Source of the DNA: Candidatus Gastranaerophilales bacterium
GTDB lineage: Bacteria; Cyanobacteriota; Vampirovibrionia; Gastranaerophilales; Gastranaerophilaceae
Direction of reading: 5' to 3'
Assembly (NCBI GenBank): GCA_944322845.1
Contig: CALUQE010000007.1
Location: 1 to 64,000, forward strand
Length of the DNA stretch: 64,000 bases
A program made the position numbers and the translations under genes. The notes under the pieces are model-generated. The model ran no database searches and was not told the DNA's origin. It worked only from the letters and a program-made list of their open reading frames with translations. Of this stretch, positions 50,138 through 59,459 are shown in pieces (the first letter of the stretch is position 1; every line of letters starts with the position of its first letter).

Positions 50138-52177
50138 ATGAGAAACTTGAAGAAAAAGATTTCAGCATTGGTTTTATCAACAGTATTTGCATCAATACAG
50201 CTGGCTTCTATGGCAGCAATTGATACCGGTTTAGGCGCAGGAAACGGCGGCGCTGTTATTAACGATATTAAAGGCGGTTTCGCTGGTATCGGCGGTCAGG
50301 GTACCGGAAATGTTAATTTGGATTTCAACGGCAGTGCACATGTAAACTGGGATACATTAAACGTAAATAAAGGCGAATCATTAAACTTCAATGCAGTTGG
50401 CGGTGCTAACGGCTTAACGATTTTAAACACAGTAAACAAGGGTATGTCTAATATCTACGGTCAGATTAATGCTAATCAGGGGATTTCACAATTGATTATT
50501 TCAAACCCTAATGGTGTATTATTCGACGGTGCTCAGTTTACAACAGCAGGCGATACAATGATTACAACCCAGCCTATGACAGCAACTTTTATCGATGGTG
50601 CAATGAAAGTTTCAACTATACCGACAGCAAATTCAGTAGGTGTTGTAACAATTCAAGATTCAAACTTTAATGTAGGCGGCGAGTTTAATATTTTGGCTCC
50701 GTCAGTAAATGTGGTAAGAGGTGCTATCAGAGCTGAAAACGGTATGAAACTTATTACTCAGAATGGTCAGGATTACCTCTCAGCAGGCAACCTTGATTCC
50801 GACAAAGGGGTTAGATTAGAAGCCGTAAATATTGACGGTGATGTTTATATTATAGCTGACAAAGGAATTGTTAAAACAGTTGGCGGCGGTGAAATCAAAG
50901 GTAATTTGAATATTAAATCAGATGACAGTGTCTCTTTAAACTATGTGTCAAACGGAAAAGCTCTTCACGTAACAGGTGATGTTGATGTTGAAGGTAACGG
51001 CGTTTTGATGTACGCAAGAAATACCAAAGTTGACGGTAACTTGAATATGACAAACGGCGGCGGTTTCCTTGAAGTCGGTAACGTTCAGGTAGGAAAAGAT
51101 ATGAACTTAAAAACAGTTGCTAAATCTGAAAATCCTCAAGGTTACAAACACTTTGTTCACGTAGTAGGCAATAATAAAATCGGCGGAAATGCAACTATTG
51201 AATCTAAACATAATATTCACATAGGTAACTACAATTTTGAAGACAAACAGTTATTAGACGGCAGTTTGGAAGTCGGCGGCAAGTTAACCGCTCACGCAAC
51301 AGACGGTCACGTAATGACAACTGTTAACGTAAAAGCAGATAAAATTTCTTTAAAATCAGATAACTTGAACGTCCTAACAGATGGAAAAGCTATACTTGAT
51401 GCTAATGAATATGAATTCTCTTCAAACGGTTATCTTGGCGGCTTACAGGCATCAGGCGATATGACAGTTGATGAAAAAGTTATAAGCATAATGGAAAATT
51501 ATACTCACATTGCTGACGGCGTAGGAACTCCGGGTAACATCAATATTACCGGCGGTACAATCACAAAGATTGAAACTCCGTCAACAGCAACAACACAAAT
51601 AGCTTCATCAGGCGATGTGAAATTGACAGGCGCAGATGCTGGTAAAGTAAATATTACAGCTCCCGGTAAATATATAGAAATTACAGGTGATGTTAAGGCT
51701 GATACAATTAAGATCGGCAAAGAAACAGATAAAGTTAAAGTTGATTTTCCTGGAAGAGATTACAAATTAAAATTCACAAACATTAAAGATAATGAAGAAG
51801 TTACAATTAACGGCAACGAAGAAATTACATACGAAATAACAGATGGCGAAGGCGGTAACAATGACGGTACACAAATCAAGGGTGAAAATACTTACCTTGT
51901 AGGTCCTGATAAAGAACCAGAACCGGAACCGGAACCAGAACCGGAACCAGAACCGGAACCGGAACCGGAACCGCAGCCGGAACCAAATCCAAATCCGGAT
52001 CCAAATGAAAATATCAAAGTTTTGAAAAGCTTCGAAAATCAATCAGTAAATATGAATCAAGTATACACACCGGTAGCATACGCAGCAGATTTGGAAGATG
52101 ATCAAAACGATACAGGAGTCAGAAAGAATGTTGACGGTTCAGTAACAGTCGTAAGAGCATTCCCGATGGATAAATAA
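50138..52177 (+). CDS. Filamentous haemagglutinin-type exoprotein (TPS domain)
   Basis: A 679-aa exported protein. A signal peptide of about 27 residues (ending LASMAA) is followed by a two-partner-secretion domain with GQINANQGISQLIISNPNGV, split for length, and the NPNG motif near residue 123. A beta-helix-like region with Gly/Asn/Asp-rich repeats follows. An EP repeat near 594-615 precedes a C-terminal tail VNMNQVYTPVAYAADLEDD and GVRKNVDGSVTVVRAFPMDK. No TpsB transporter lies in the window. The fold assignment is firm; its role in adhesion is inference. Confidence 0.92.
   Translation: MRNLKKKISALVLSTVFASIQLASMAAIDTGLGAGNGGAVINDIKGGFAGIGGQGTGNVNLDFNGSAHVNWDTLNVNKGESLNFNAVGGANGLTILNTVNKGMSNIYGQINANQGISQLIISNPNGVLFDGAQFTTAGDTMITTQPMTATFIDGAMKVSTIPTANSVGVVTIQDSNFNVGGEFNILAPSVNVVRGAIRAENGMKLITQNGQDYLSAGNLDSDKGVRLEAVNIDGDVYIIADKGIVKTVGGGEIKGNLNIKSDDSVSLNYVSNGKALHVTGDVDVEGNGVLMYARNTKVDGNLNMTNGGGFLEVGNVQVGKDMNLKTVAKSENPQGYKHFVHVVGNNKIGGNATIESKHNIHIGNYNFEDKQLLDGSLEVGGKLTAHATDGHVMTTVNVKADKISLKSDNLNVLTDGKAILDANEYEFSSNGYLGGLQASGDMTVDEKVISIMENYTHIADGVGTPGNINITGGTITKIETPSTATTQIASSGDVKLTGADAGKVNITAPGKYIEITGDVKADTIKIGKETDKVKVDFPGRDYKLKFTNIKDNEEVTINGNEEITYEITDGEGGNNDGTQIKGENTYLVGPDKEPEPEPEPEPEPEPEPEPEPQPEPNPNPDPNENIKVLKSFENQSVNMNQVYTPVAYAADLEDDQNDTGVRKNVDGSVTVVRAFPMDK
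51914..51985 (+). repeat. GAACCR hexamer repeat (Glu-Pro tract)
   Basis: Ten tandem GAACCA/GAACCG hexamers, then one CAGCCG and one more GAACCA, encode a Glu-Pro spacer of the exoprotein. The length may vary between strains. Confidence 0.95.
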
Positions 52178-52193
52178 TAAGATGTAAGATATC

Positions 52194-52227
52194 AAAACGG
52201 CGGATTTTTAAAAATCCGCCGTTTTTT
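52194..52227 (+). terminator. Terminator of the exoprotein gene
   Basis: A 16-bp perfect palindrome (AAAACGGCGGATTTTT and its complement, 52194-52209 and 52210-52225) followed by T. It lies 17 nt after the stop codon. Confidence 0.93.
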
Positions 52228-52282
52228 GTTGTAATAAGACGGTAATTTTTAGTATAATAGATTCATAAAGAAAGGGCAGGAT

Positions 52283-53443
52283 ATGATAATAATAGAAAAA
52301 CCTTATGCATCGGAATTTTTAATAGATACGGTTGTGCAAAACGACTGGAGAGTTTTGGAGAATAATGCAATAAAGGAAGCTGAGATTGAAGAGGGTGCTT
52401 TTGAGATGATACCTTCCGAAACGGCTAAAAATTATTATCTTACTCAGGAATATCCTTTAATATATTCAAATTCGGAGAATGCAATTTCCTGGGTTCTGCA
52501 GAATCTTCCGGAGTCAAATTTAAGTAATTATATCAGGTTTTGCAAGGATAAGGCTGAATTTAGGGAAGCTATGAAAGAGATGTATCCTGATTTTTACTTC
52601 AAGGCAGTAGAGCTTGATGAGTTAAAAAATATGTCTGCAGAGAGTGTAAAGTTCCCTGTAATTTTAAAGCCGGCCGTCGGTTTTTTGAGCTTTGGAGTGC
52701 ATACAATTAAAGATGCTAAAGAGTGGAAAGAAGTTATAGACAAGCTTGATAAAGAGATGAGAATGGCTGCATTTATGTATCCTAACCATGTTATCAACTC
52801 TTCAAAATTTTTAATAGAAGAGCTGATTGAAGGAGAAGAATATGCTGTTGACGCTTATTATGACAGAGACGGCGAGCCTGTAATATTGAATATCTTTCAA
52901 CATCCTTTCTGCAGTTCAAGTGACGTAAGCGATCGTATATATTTAATGTCTACGGGTATTATGATTAAATATATGGCGAAGTTCGGGCTGCTGTTAAGAG
53001 AAATCGGGCATTTGAAAAATATCAAGAATTTTCCGATGCACATAGAATTAAGGGTTACTAAAGATGATAAGATTATTCCTATAGAAATTAATCCTATGCG
53101 TTTTGCAGGATGGTGTACGACAGATGTTGCAAAATATGCCTGGGGTATTAATGTCTATGAATGTTTCTTTGAACAGAGAAAACCTGATTGGAACACGATT
53201 CTGGCAAATTCAGGAAAAGATGTATTCTATTTCTCAATGGCAGAAGTTCCTTCTAATCAGGATAGAGGAAAGATTAAAGGGTTTGAATATGAAAGATTCC
53301 TTTCAAATTATTCAAATGTTCTGGAGGTCAGACGGATTAATTTTAAGGAAAATCCTTTATTTGCAATAATATTCGGCTCTACCAAAAGTAAAGATGAAGT
53401 TTTGAAAATTTTGTCTCTCAAAATGGCAGACTATGTTTTGTAA
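52283..53443 (+). CDS. ATP-grasp domain protein
   Basis: A 386-aa ATP-grasp enzyme; substrate unknown. The nucleotide-binding elements FPVILKPAVGFLSFGVHTI and IEELIEGEEYAVDAYYDRDG are clear, and the metal-binding C-terminal core ELRVTKDDKIIPIEINPMRF holds the expected Glu/Asn. These enzymes ligate a carboxylate to an amine or thiol. It sits between the exoprotein and the lipopolysaccharide transport genes. A TATAAT lies about 30 nt upstream, and AAAGGGCAGGA precedes ATG. Confidence 0.9.
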   Translation: MIIIEKPYASEFLIDTVVQNDWRVLENNAIKEAEIEEGAFEMIPSETAKNYYLTQEYPLIYSNSENAISWVLQNLPESNLSNYIRFCKDKAEFREAMKEMYPDFYFKAVELDELKNMSAESVKFPVILKPAVGFLSFGVHTIKDAKEWKEVIDKLDKEMRMAAFMYPNHVINSSKFLIEELIEGEEYAVDAYYDRDGEPVILNIFQHPFCSSSDVSDRIYLMSTGIMIKYMAKFGLLLREIGHLKNIKNFPMHIELRVTKDDKIIPIEINPMRFAGWCTTDVAKYAWGINVYECFFEQRKPDWNTILANSGKDVFYFSMAEVPSNQDRGKIKGFEYERFLSNYSNVLEVRRINFKENPLFAIIFGSTKSKDEVLKILSLKMADYVL

Positions 53444-53461
53444 ATCTATTGTTTTATTTTG

Positions 53462-53490
53462 TTGATGAAGCTTTTTCACTATGATAAAAT
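53462..53490 (+). promoter_or_regulatory. Leaderless-type promoter of lptC
   Basis: TTGATG at 53462-53467, a 17-nt spacer, then extended TGATAAAAT ending at 53490, then 6 nt to ATG at 53497. No ribosome site. Confidence 0.65.
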
Positions 53491-53496
53491 GTACCT

Positions 53497-54153
53497 ATGG
53501 AAACTCTTAAGAGACTTTATGAGAGATTTAAACAAATAGATAAAAAGAAAAGAACTTATCTTCTTGCGGGATTAGCGGTTGTTTTTGTAATGGGGTGGGC
53601 GTTTCTCAGCGCAGCTTTAATAACGGCAAATTACACCAGAGCCCAGCTTAAAGGTACTCCCGATGAGCAAAAAGTGGATGCGGAAGGTATTATTATCACA
53701 GAGACAAAAGACGGTAATAAGTATTTTGAAATATATGGCGAAACCGGTCATTACAGTAACGACCACAGTATTGCAACTTTGAATAATGTTATAGGTAACT
53801 TTTATAAAGAAAATAACGTATCTATGAGTTTTCAATCTTCCAAAGGTACTTATAACGAAAAAACAAGAGAGATTACTCTGTATGACAACACTTATATAGT
53901 GCTGGAAGATTCAACCTCTTTAACAACTGATAAATTGATATGGTCCGGCTCCGATAAAGATACAATTGCGGAAGGTCATGTTGTGATAAAAAGAAATAAT
54001 GAAATGGTTGCAACTGCTCAAAAATGTATAATTGGGGCAGGGTATGAGAAGTTTAAAATAATAGGCAATACAATGACAAAATTATATGATAAGGAAGGCA
54101 AAAACACTTCCGGTTCGGCAATTCAGTTGAACGGTAAGAAAGGGGCTAAATGA
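53497..54153 (+). CDS. lptC: LptC-like LPS export protein
   Basis: Inner-membrane-anchored component of the lipopolysaccharide transport bridge. At 218 aa it has one N-terminal membrane segment (YLLAGLAVVFVMGWAFLSAAL) followed by a beta-jellyroll of OstA/LptC type (ETGHYSNDHSIATLNNVIGN; YNEKTREITLYDNTYI). It overlaps lptA by ATGA. Together they indicate an outer membrane with LPS. It appears leaderless. Confidence 0.87.
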   Translation: METLKRLYERFKQIDKKKRTYLLAGLAVVFVMGWAFLSAALITANYTRAQLKGTPDEQKVDAEGIIITETKDGNKYFEIYGETGHYSNDHSIATLNNVIGNFYKENNVSMSFQSSKGTYNEKTREITLYDNTYIVLEDSTSLTTDKLIWSGSDKDTIAEGHVVIKRNNEMVATAQKCIIGAGYEKFKIIGNTMTKLYDKEGKNTSGSAIQLNGKKGAK

Positions 54154-55106
54154 AAAAGGTTTTAGTTTTATTATTGTTAATATTTTCAAGTTTGGCGGTT
54201 TTTTCATCGGATTTGATAATTGATTCAAAAACCCAGACTTTTTCCGATAAAGAAAAGAAAATTAAACTGGACGGCGGGGTTAAGGTTAAACTCGATAACT
54301 TAACCGTACAGAGCGACAGGGCTGATGTTACGGTGAGACGTAATAACAAACTTGATACGGCAACTTTTTACGACAAGCCTTATGCTTACGAAGTAAATGA
54401 AAATAAAAAAAGAGAAGTAAAAGCAAATATTTTGAAAGTATCATTGATTAATAAAATCGTAAGAGCGGAAGGAGAGGCTCAGTCTGTTATTACGGAAGGA
54501 AATACCCCGATTGTTGTTATTAACGCAGATGCTCAGGAATATGATATCAAAAGCAGCGTAATGGTTTGTACGGGCGGTGTAACTATCAAGTATAAAGATA
54601 TAGATACATTTTCTGATAAAGCAGTAATTATAGCTGACGAAAAGGGCGGTTTAAGAAAAATAGATTTGATTGGTAATGCAAGAGTGAAACAGGAAAATAA
54701 TGAGTCAGAAGGACATCACTTTGTTTATAATCCTATAACTGAAGAAATGAGTGTTTCCGGTAATACAAAAACTGTGGCTTATTCCGATGACGGGAAAAAG
54801 CTTACGATACACTCCGATTACCAGCAATACAGCAAAGTTCAAAATTCTTATATCGGAAGCGGGCATGTAAAAATCTGGTATGATGATTATTATGCACAGG
54901 GTCCGAAAGTTTCAGTATTTCCGAATGAAGAAACCGGAAAACCGAATGAAGTGTACTTTGTAGGTCGTTCTAAAATCGTACAGCAGGATAAAGATATAAT
55001 TGCCGACAAAATTAAAATGACAATGGATCCTAAAGATTTTGTTGCGGAAGGTAATGTAAGAACGATAATTCATAATATAGATACGAAGGACGAAGAGGAT
55101 TTATAA
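54150..55106 (+). CDS. lptA: LptA/OstA-like LPS transport protein
   Basis: Exported 318-aa protein, signal peptide ending LAVFSS. The mature part is a repeated beta-jellyroll of the OstA family: LIIDSKTQTFSDKEKKIKLD near the N-terminus and repeats of [IV]xxDKAxI-type strands through to VAEGNVRTII. It is longer than the roughly 185-aa enterobacterial LptA, consistent with two OstA domains. In the bridge it would carry LPS across the periplasm. Confidence 0.88.
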   Translation: MKKVLVLLLLIFSSLAVFSSDLIIDSKTQTFSDKEKKIKLDGGVKVKLDNLTVQSDRADVTVRRNNKLDTATFYDKPYAYEVNENKKREVKANILKVSLINKIVRAEGEAQSVITEGNTPIVVINADAQEYDIKSSVMVCTGGVTIKYKDIDTFSDKAVIIADEKGGLRKIDLIGNARVKQENNESEGHHFVYNPITEEMSVSGNTKTVAYSDDGKKLTIHSDYQQYSKVQNSYIGSGHVKIWYDDYYAQGPKVSVFPNEETGKPNEVYFVGRSKIVQQDKDIIADKIKMTMDPKDFVAEGNVRTIIHNIDTKDEEDL

Positions 55107-55874
55107 ATGTCTGAAAAAATAGATAAGGCTATGAGCCTTTTTAGGGAAAGAAAATATAAAGAGGCAATTGATGCTTTCAGTTCTGTATTAGAAACAGAGC
55201 CTGATAATGCGGATGTTTATAATAATATGGGCGTTGCCTATTCCTGTCTTGGTAATTTTGAACAGGCAGAAAATTTTTATACAAAAGCCATTGAATTGGA
55301 TCCGGAGCTTGCTCAGGCATACATAAATCTTTCGGATTTGTATTATAAAGCCGGCAATTTACCGTCTGCACTCGGAACATTGCAGAGAGGAAGTTATGAA
55401 CTTCCGGAAAATCTTGCGATTGCTCATCTTCTTGCGAGGGTTTATATCGAAGATCAGAGATGGGAAGATGCTATTGTAGAATTGGAACGGGTTCTGGATG
55501 GTGAGCCGGAAAATTACGACGCGTATTATGATTTGGGGCATGTATGCTTTGAATTGGGCGATTATGAGAGCGCTATTTCAAATTTTGAAAGCGTAATTGA
55601 ATATAAGGAAAATAATGAACTCCTTTATTATGCGCTTGCTCAGGCCTATGAGGCTAATAATGAAATAGACAAAGCTATTTCAAATTATCTCAAAGCAATT
55701 GCGGTTAATGATAAATTTACACTTGCGTATAAAAAAGTCGGGATTTTGTTTCTGGCAAGAGAAGATTACGAAGATGCTATTGAATATTTTGAAGATTATA
55801 TCAATTTTGATATTCCTGAAGAAGAAAAAGAAAGCGTCTCAAAGTTGATTGACAGAATAAAAGCCCGCAGATAA
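55107..55874 (+). CDS. TPR repeat protein (255 aa)
   Basis: Six to seven tetratricopeptide repeats cover almost the whole protein (for example YNNMGVAYSCLGNFEQAENF; YYDLGHVCFELGDYESAISN; LAYKKVGILFLAREDYEDAI). There is no signal peptide or membrane segment, so it is probably cytoplasmic. Its ATG directly follows the lptA stop (TAAATG), and GAGGA lies within the lptA end. A link to LPS export is suggested only by this coupling. Confidence 0.9.
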   Translation: MSEKIDKAMSLFRERKYKEAIDAFSSVLETEPDNADVYNNMGVAYSCLGNFEQAENFYTKAIELDPELAQAYINLSDLYYKAGNLPSALGTLQRGSYELPENLAIAHLLARVYIEDQRWEDAIVELERVLDGEPENYDAYYDLGHVCFELGDYESAISNFESVIEYKENNELLYYALAQAYEANNEIDKAISNYLKAIAVNDKFTLAYKKVGILFLAREDYEDAIEYFEDYINFDIPEEEKESVSKLIDRIKARR

Positions 55875-55911
55875 ACGTATTGAACCGGTCAGCGGAGACT
55901 GTAAGTTCTCA

Positions 55912-55939
55912 TTGCTGTGTACATCTTTTATGCTAAAAT
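55912..55939 (+). promoter_or_regulatory. Leaderless-type promoter of dprA
   Basis: TTGCTG at 55912-55917, a 16-nt spacer, then extended TGCTAAAAT ending at 55939, then 6 nt to ATG at 55946. It is almost identical in form to the dnaX promoter. Confidence 0.65.
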
Positions 55940-55945
55940 TAACCT

Positions 55946-57049
55946 ATGAATAAAAAATACTGGATAGCTTTTTCTGCAATTGAGCAACTTGATTCTACTT
56001 TTATACAGCGTCTTTATAATTATTTTGGCGATATTGAGACTGCGTATAATGCTCAATTAAGTGATTTGAAACAAATAGACGGTCTGAGTGTGAAAAAGGC
56101 TGAGAATTTTATAGAAAAAAGAAAAAGTATTAATCCGGATAAAGTTTTCGAAGAAGTTCAAAAACGCGGGATTAATTTTGTCACATTTGATGATTCAAAA
56201 TATCCGTATATGCTTTCACAAATCTACAATCCGCCTATGACTCTGTATTATAAAGGGGATTTATTCGGATGTAATCTGGAAAAGACTGTTGCCTTTGTCG
56301 GTTCAAGAAAAGCCAGCTTTAACGGAAAAGAGGGTGTAAGGAAAATTATAAAAGATTTTACAAATACCGATATTTGTATCGTTTCAGGTCTGGCTTCCGG
56401 AATAGATTCAATTTCGCACGAAAGTGCAATTGCTAATAATTTAAAAACAATAGGAGTCATTGCAAGCGGATTTGACTACACATATCCGACTTCCAATAAA
56501 CACCTCTACGAGCAGATTGAAAACGGATGCGGTGCGGTTGTTACGGAGTATTATCCGACATTTGAACCGCTAAAATTTAGATTTCCGCAAAGAAACAGAA
56601 TCGTAACCGGACTTTCTTTCGGTACCGTTGTGGGCGAAGCTGCACTAAAGAGCGGGGCGCTGATTTCCGCAAACTTAACACTTGAGCAGGGCAGAGAATT
56701 GATGTGTATTCCGGGCTCAATAAATAATACAAACACGGAAGGCGTTTATAAATTAATAAAAGACGGCGCAAGCATAGTAACCTCCGGCGATGATATTTTG
56801 AATATTCTAAATTGGGAGAGGAAAAATTTGGCTGAGATAAATTCATCTCCAAAGGATTCATCCGCAGAATTACCCGAAGACCCTGTACAAAAATTAATTT
56901 TTGATATAATAGGAATTGAACCGAAAAGTTTTGATGAAATTCAGGGTTTAACAAAATTAGATACGGAGAGTCTTTTAACTGCTCTTACGATGATGGAGCT
57001 TGAGGGCTTGGCTGAAAAAACGGAAGGTGACAGGTATAAAAGGGTATGA
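55946..57049 (+). CDS. dprA: DNA processing protein DprA
   Basis: Loads RecA on incoming single-stranded DNA during transformation. At 367 aa it has an N-terminal helix-hairpin-helix region, the Rossmann-like core VAFVGSRKAS, IVSGLASGIDSISH and FPQRNRIVTGLSFGTVVGEA, and a C-terminal winged helix (IEPKSFDEIQGLT). It overlaps topA by ATGA, a common pairing. With comEC it indicates natural competence. It appears leaderless. Confidence 0.96.
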   Translation: MNKKYWIAFSAIEQLDSTFIQRLYNYFGDIETAYNAQLSDLKQIDGLSVKKAENFIEKRKSINPDKVFEEVQKRGINFVTFDDSKYPYMLSQIYNPPMTLYYKGDLFGCNLEKTVAFVGSRKASFNGKEGVRKIIKDFTNTDICIVSGLASGIDSISHESAIANNLKTIGVIASGFDYTYPTSNKHLYEQIENGCGAVVTEYYPTFEPLKFRFPQRNRIVTGLSFGTVVGEAALKSGALISANLTLEQGRELMCIPGSINNTNTEGVYKLIKDGASIVTSGDDILNILNWERKNLAEINSSPKDSSAELPEDPVQKLIFDIIGIEPKSFDEIQGLTKLDTESLLTALTMMELEGLAEKTEGDRYKRV

Positions 57050-59346
57050 CAACAGCAGCTGCTGAGAAAAAAACAACAAAATCAAAAAAAGAGAAAGCGC
57101 TTGTAATAGTTGAGTCTCCCGCAAAGTCTAAAACGATTAAAAAGATTTTGGGTGACGGATATCAGATAGAGGCAAGTTTCGGGCATGTCAGAAATCTGCC
57201 GGAAAATATTCTCGGTTTTGATGTTAATAATGATTTTAAACCTACTTATGTAATCATTCCGGAAAAGAAAAAAGTTGTAACAAAACTGAATGACCTTGCG
57301 AAACGTTCCGATAAAATTTATCTGGCTTCCGACCCTGACAGAGAGGGAGAAGCTATTGCATGGCACGTCAGAGAACTTCTGGAAGTGCCTGATAACAAGG
57401 TTTACAGAATCGAGTTTAATGAAATTACTCCGAAGGCCGTAAAGTATGCGGTAGAGCATTCAAGACAGATTGATATGGATAAAGTTAAAGCCCAGCAGAC
57501 AAGGCAAATACTTGATAAACTTGTAGGTTACAAATTATCTCCTGTTTTGTGGAAGCAGCTCGGGAATTACAGACTGTCAGCCGGAAGGGTTCAATCCGTA
57601 GCGCTCAGGATGATTTGCGAAAGAGAAGAAGAGATTGAGGCATTTGTTCCGAAAGAGTACTGGTCAATCCATACGATTATGGACAAAGACGGCAAACTTT
57701 TTGAGGCCGAGGTAAACAAGTACAAAAACAAAAAACTTGAGATTAATAATGAGGAAGAGGCGAATAAAATTAAAGAATATTTGCTGAATCCTGATACGGA
57801 ATTTGTAGTCGAAAAGGTTACTAAAAAAGAGACAAAAAGAAAGCCGACAGCTCCTTTTATAACCTCTACCCTGCAGCGTGCCGCGAGTTCAAAGCTCGGA
57901 TTTGGCGTTTCAAAGACAATGCAGGTTGCGCAAAAGCTTTACGAAGGTATAGAAATCGAAGGTACTCCGGTCGGTTTAATTACTTATATGAGAACTGACA
58001 GCGTCAGAATTTCAGATGACGCACATCAGATGGCGAAAGATTTTATTATTAATAATTACGGTGAAAAATATTATCCGCCATCAACAAATGTTTACGTAAA
58101 AGGCAAACAAAACGTTCAGGACGCACACGAGGCTATCAGACCTTCTTATCCTGAGAGAACCCCGGAGAGCATAAAACAGTACTTATCCTCTGACCAGTAC
58201 AAGCTTTATAAGTTAATCTGGGATAAATTTATGTCTTCCCAGATGGCGCCGGCTGAGATTGCAAATAAAACTATAGATATCAAAGCGGGCGATTATAACC
58301 TCAAAGCCGGCACAAGCAAGATTCTTTTTGACGGCTTTCTAAAGCTTTATAACGACGCTGAAGAAGACGAAAAAGAAGCTGATGCAAAGATTCCGGATCT
58401 TGAACAGGGTGATAAGGTTAAGTGTAAGGAAATTAATCCTAAACAGCACTTTACCCAGCCGCCTCCGAGGTATAATGAAGCTTCTCTGGTTAAAGCGCTT
58501 GAAGAACACGGAATCGGACGTCCGTCTACGTATGCGACAATTATTACCGTTATTCAGACAAGAAAGTATGTTGAGAAAAAGGATAAAGCTCTTGTTCCGA
58601 CACTTCTCGGCCGCACTGTCTGCAAGCAGCTTGTAAGCCAATTCGCGGATATTATGGATTACAAGTTCACTGCCGGCATGGAAGAAAAGCTCGACCTTAT
58701 TGCGGAAAAGAAAGCTGTATGGAATGTTGTTTTGAAGGAATTTTATACTCCGTTTATGGAGGTTGTAAATTCTGTTATGAAAACCGGTCAGAAAGTTGTG
58801 ATAGAAAGCGATAAAAAATGCCCTAACTGCGGCCGCGTTATGCTAGTAAAGACAAGCCGTTTCGGAACACAGTTTCTCGGCTGCTCAGGCTATCCTGAGT
58901 GCAAAACAATAATTTCGCTTAACAACAGTGTTGAATTGGATAGTGTTGACGGCGATAATAAGGAAGCAACCGTTGATGAAAAATGTGAAAAATGCGGCGG
59001 CGAAATGGTTATGAAAATAGGCCCTTACGGGAAATATCTTGAGTGTAAGGAATGCAAAAACCGCAAAAAATATGTCCGTTCCACAGGTGTTCAGTGCCCT
59101 AAATGCGGCGAAGGAACTATTATAGAGAAAAAATCAAAATACGGGAAAATATTTTTCGGCTGCAACAGATACCCTGACTGCTCTTATGCCCTATGGGATG
59201 AGCCAACGGGGAATAAATGTCCTGATTGCGGAGAACTTCTGGTTAAAAAGAATACCAAAAACGGGTTGTTTGAGGTTTGTTCAAGTAAGACTTGTTCTTT
59301 TAAACGTGAAATGCCTGATGAGAACGGGCAAAGCGTTTCAGGATAA
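57046..59346 (+). CDS. topA: DNA topoisomerase I
   Basis: Relaxes negative supercoils. At 766 aa it has the Toprim domain (LVIVESPAKSKTIKKILG; ASDPDREGEAIAWH), the active-site tyrosine in YMRTDSVRIS near residue 315, and four C-terminal zinc-finger-type modules (CPNCGRVML, CEKCGGEMV, CPKCGEGTI, CPDCGELLV), each with paired Cys. It is coupled to dprA. Confidence 0.97.
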   Translation: MTTAAAEKKTTKSKKEKALVIVESPAKSKTIKKILGDGYQIEASFGHVRNLPENILGFDVNNDFKPTYVIIPEKKKVVTKLNDLAKRSDKIYLASDPDREGEAIAWHVRELLEVPDNKVYRIEFNEITPKAVKYAVEHSRQIDMDKVKAQQTRQILDKLVGYKLSPVLWKQLGNYRLSAGRVQSVALRMICEREEEIEAFVPKEYWSIHTIMDKDGKLFEAEVNKYKNKKLEINNEEEANKIKEYLLNPDTEFVVEKVTKKETKRKPTAPFITSTLQRAASSKLGFGVSKTMQVAQKLYEGIEIEGTPVGLITYMRTDSVRISDDAHQMAKDFIINNYGEKYYPPSTNVYVKGKQNVQDAHEAIRPSYPERTPESIKQYLSSDQYKLYKLIWDKFMSSQMAPAEIANKTIDIKAGDYNLKAGTSKILFDGFLKLYNDAEEDEKEADAKIPDLEQGDKVKCKEINPKQHFTQPPPRYNEASLVKALEEHGIGRPSTYATIITVIQTRKYVEKKDKALVPTLLGRTVCKQLVSQFADIMDYKFTAGMEEKLDLIAEKKAVWNVVLKEFYTPFMEVVNSVMKTGQKVVIESDKKCPNCGRVMLVKTSRFGTQFLGCSGYPECKTIISLNNSVELDSVDGDNKEATVDEKCEKCGGEMVMKIGPYGKYLECKECKNRKKYVRSTGVQCPKCGEGTIIEKKSKYGKIFFGCNRYPDCSYALWDEPTGNKCPDCGELLVKKNTKNGLFEVCSSKTCSFKREMPDENGQSVSG

Positions 59347-59459
59347 ATTTAGAAGCAAGTTGTCAATGTGCCGGAGGTGTGGTACTATTTTTATATCGTA
59401 ATAACTGTGTTATCCGTTTTATCAGCTAAAAAGTTAAGAAGGTTAATGGAGATTATAGT

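Noticed and set aside
51767-52042. Antisense frame rich in Phe and Arg
   Set aside because: It is the complement of the Glu-Pro repeat and has no independent start signal.
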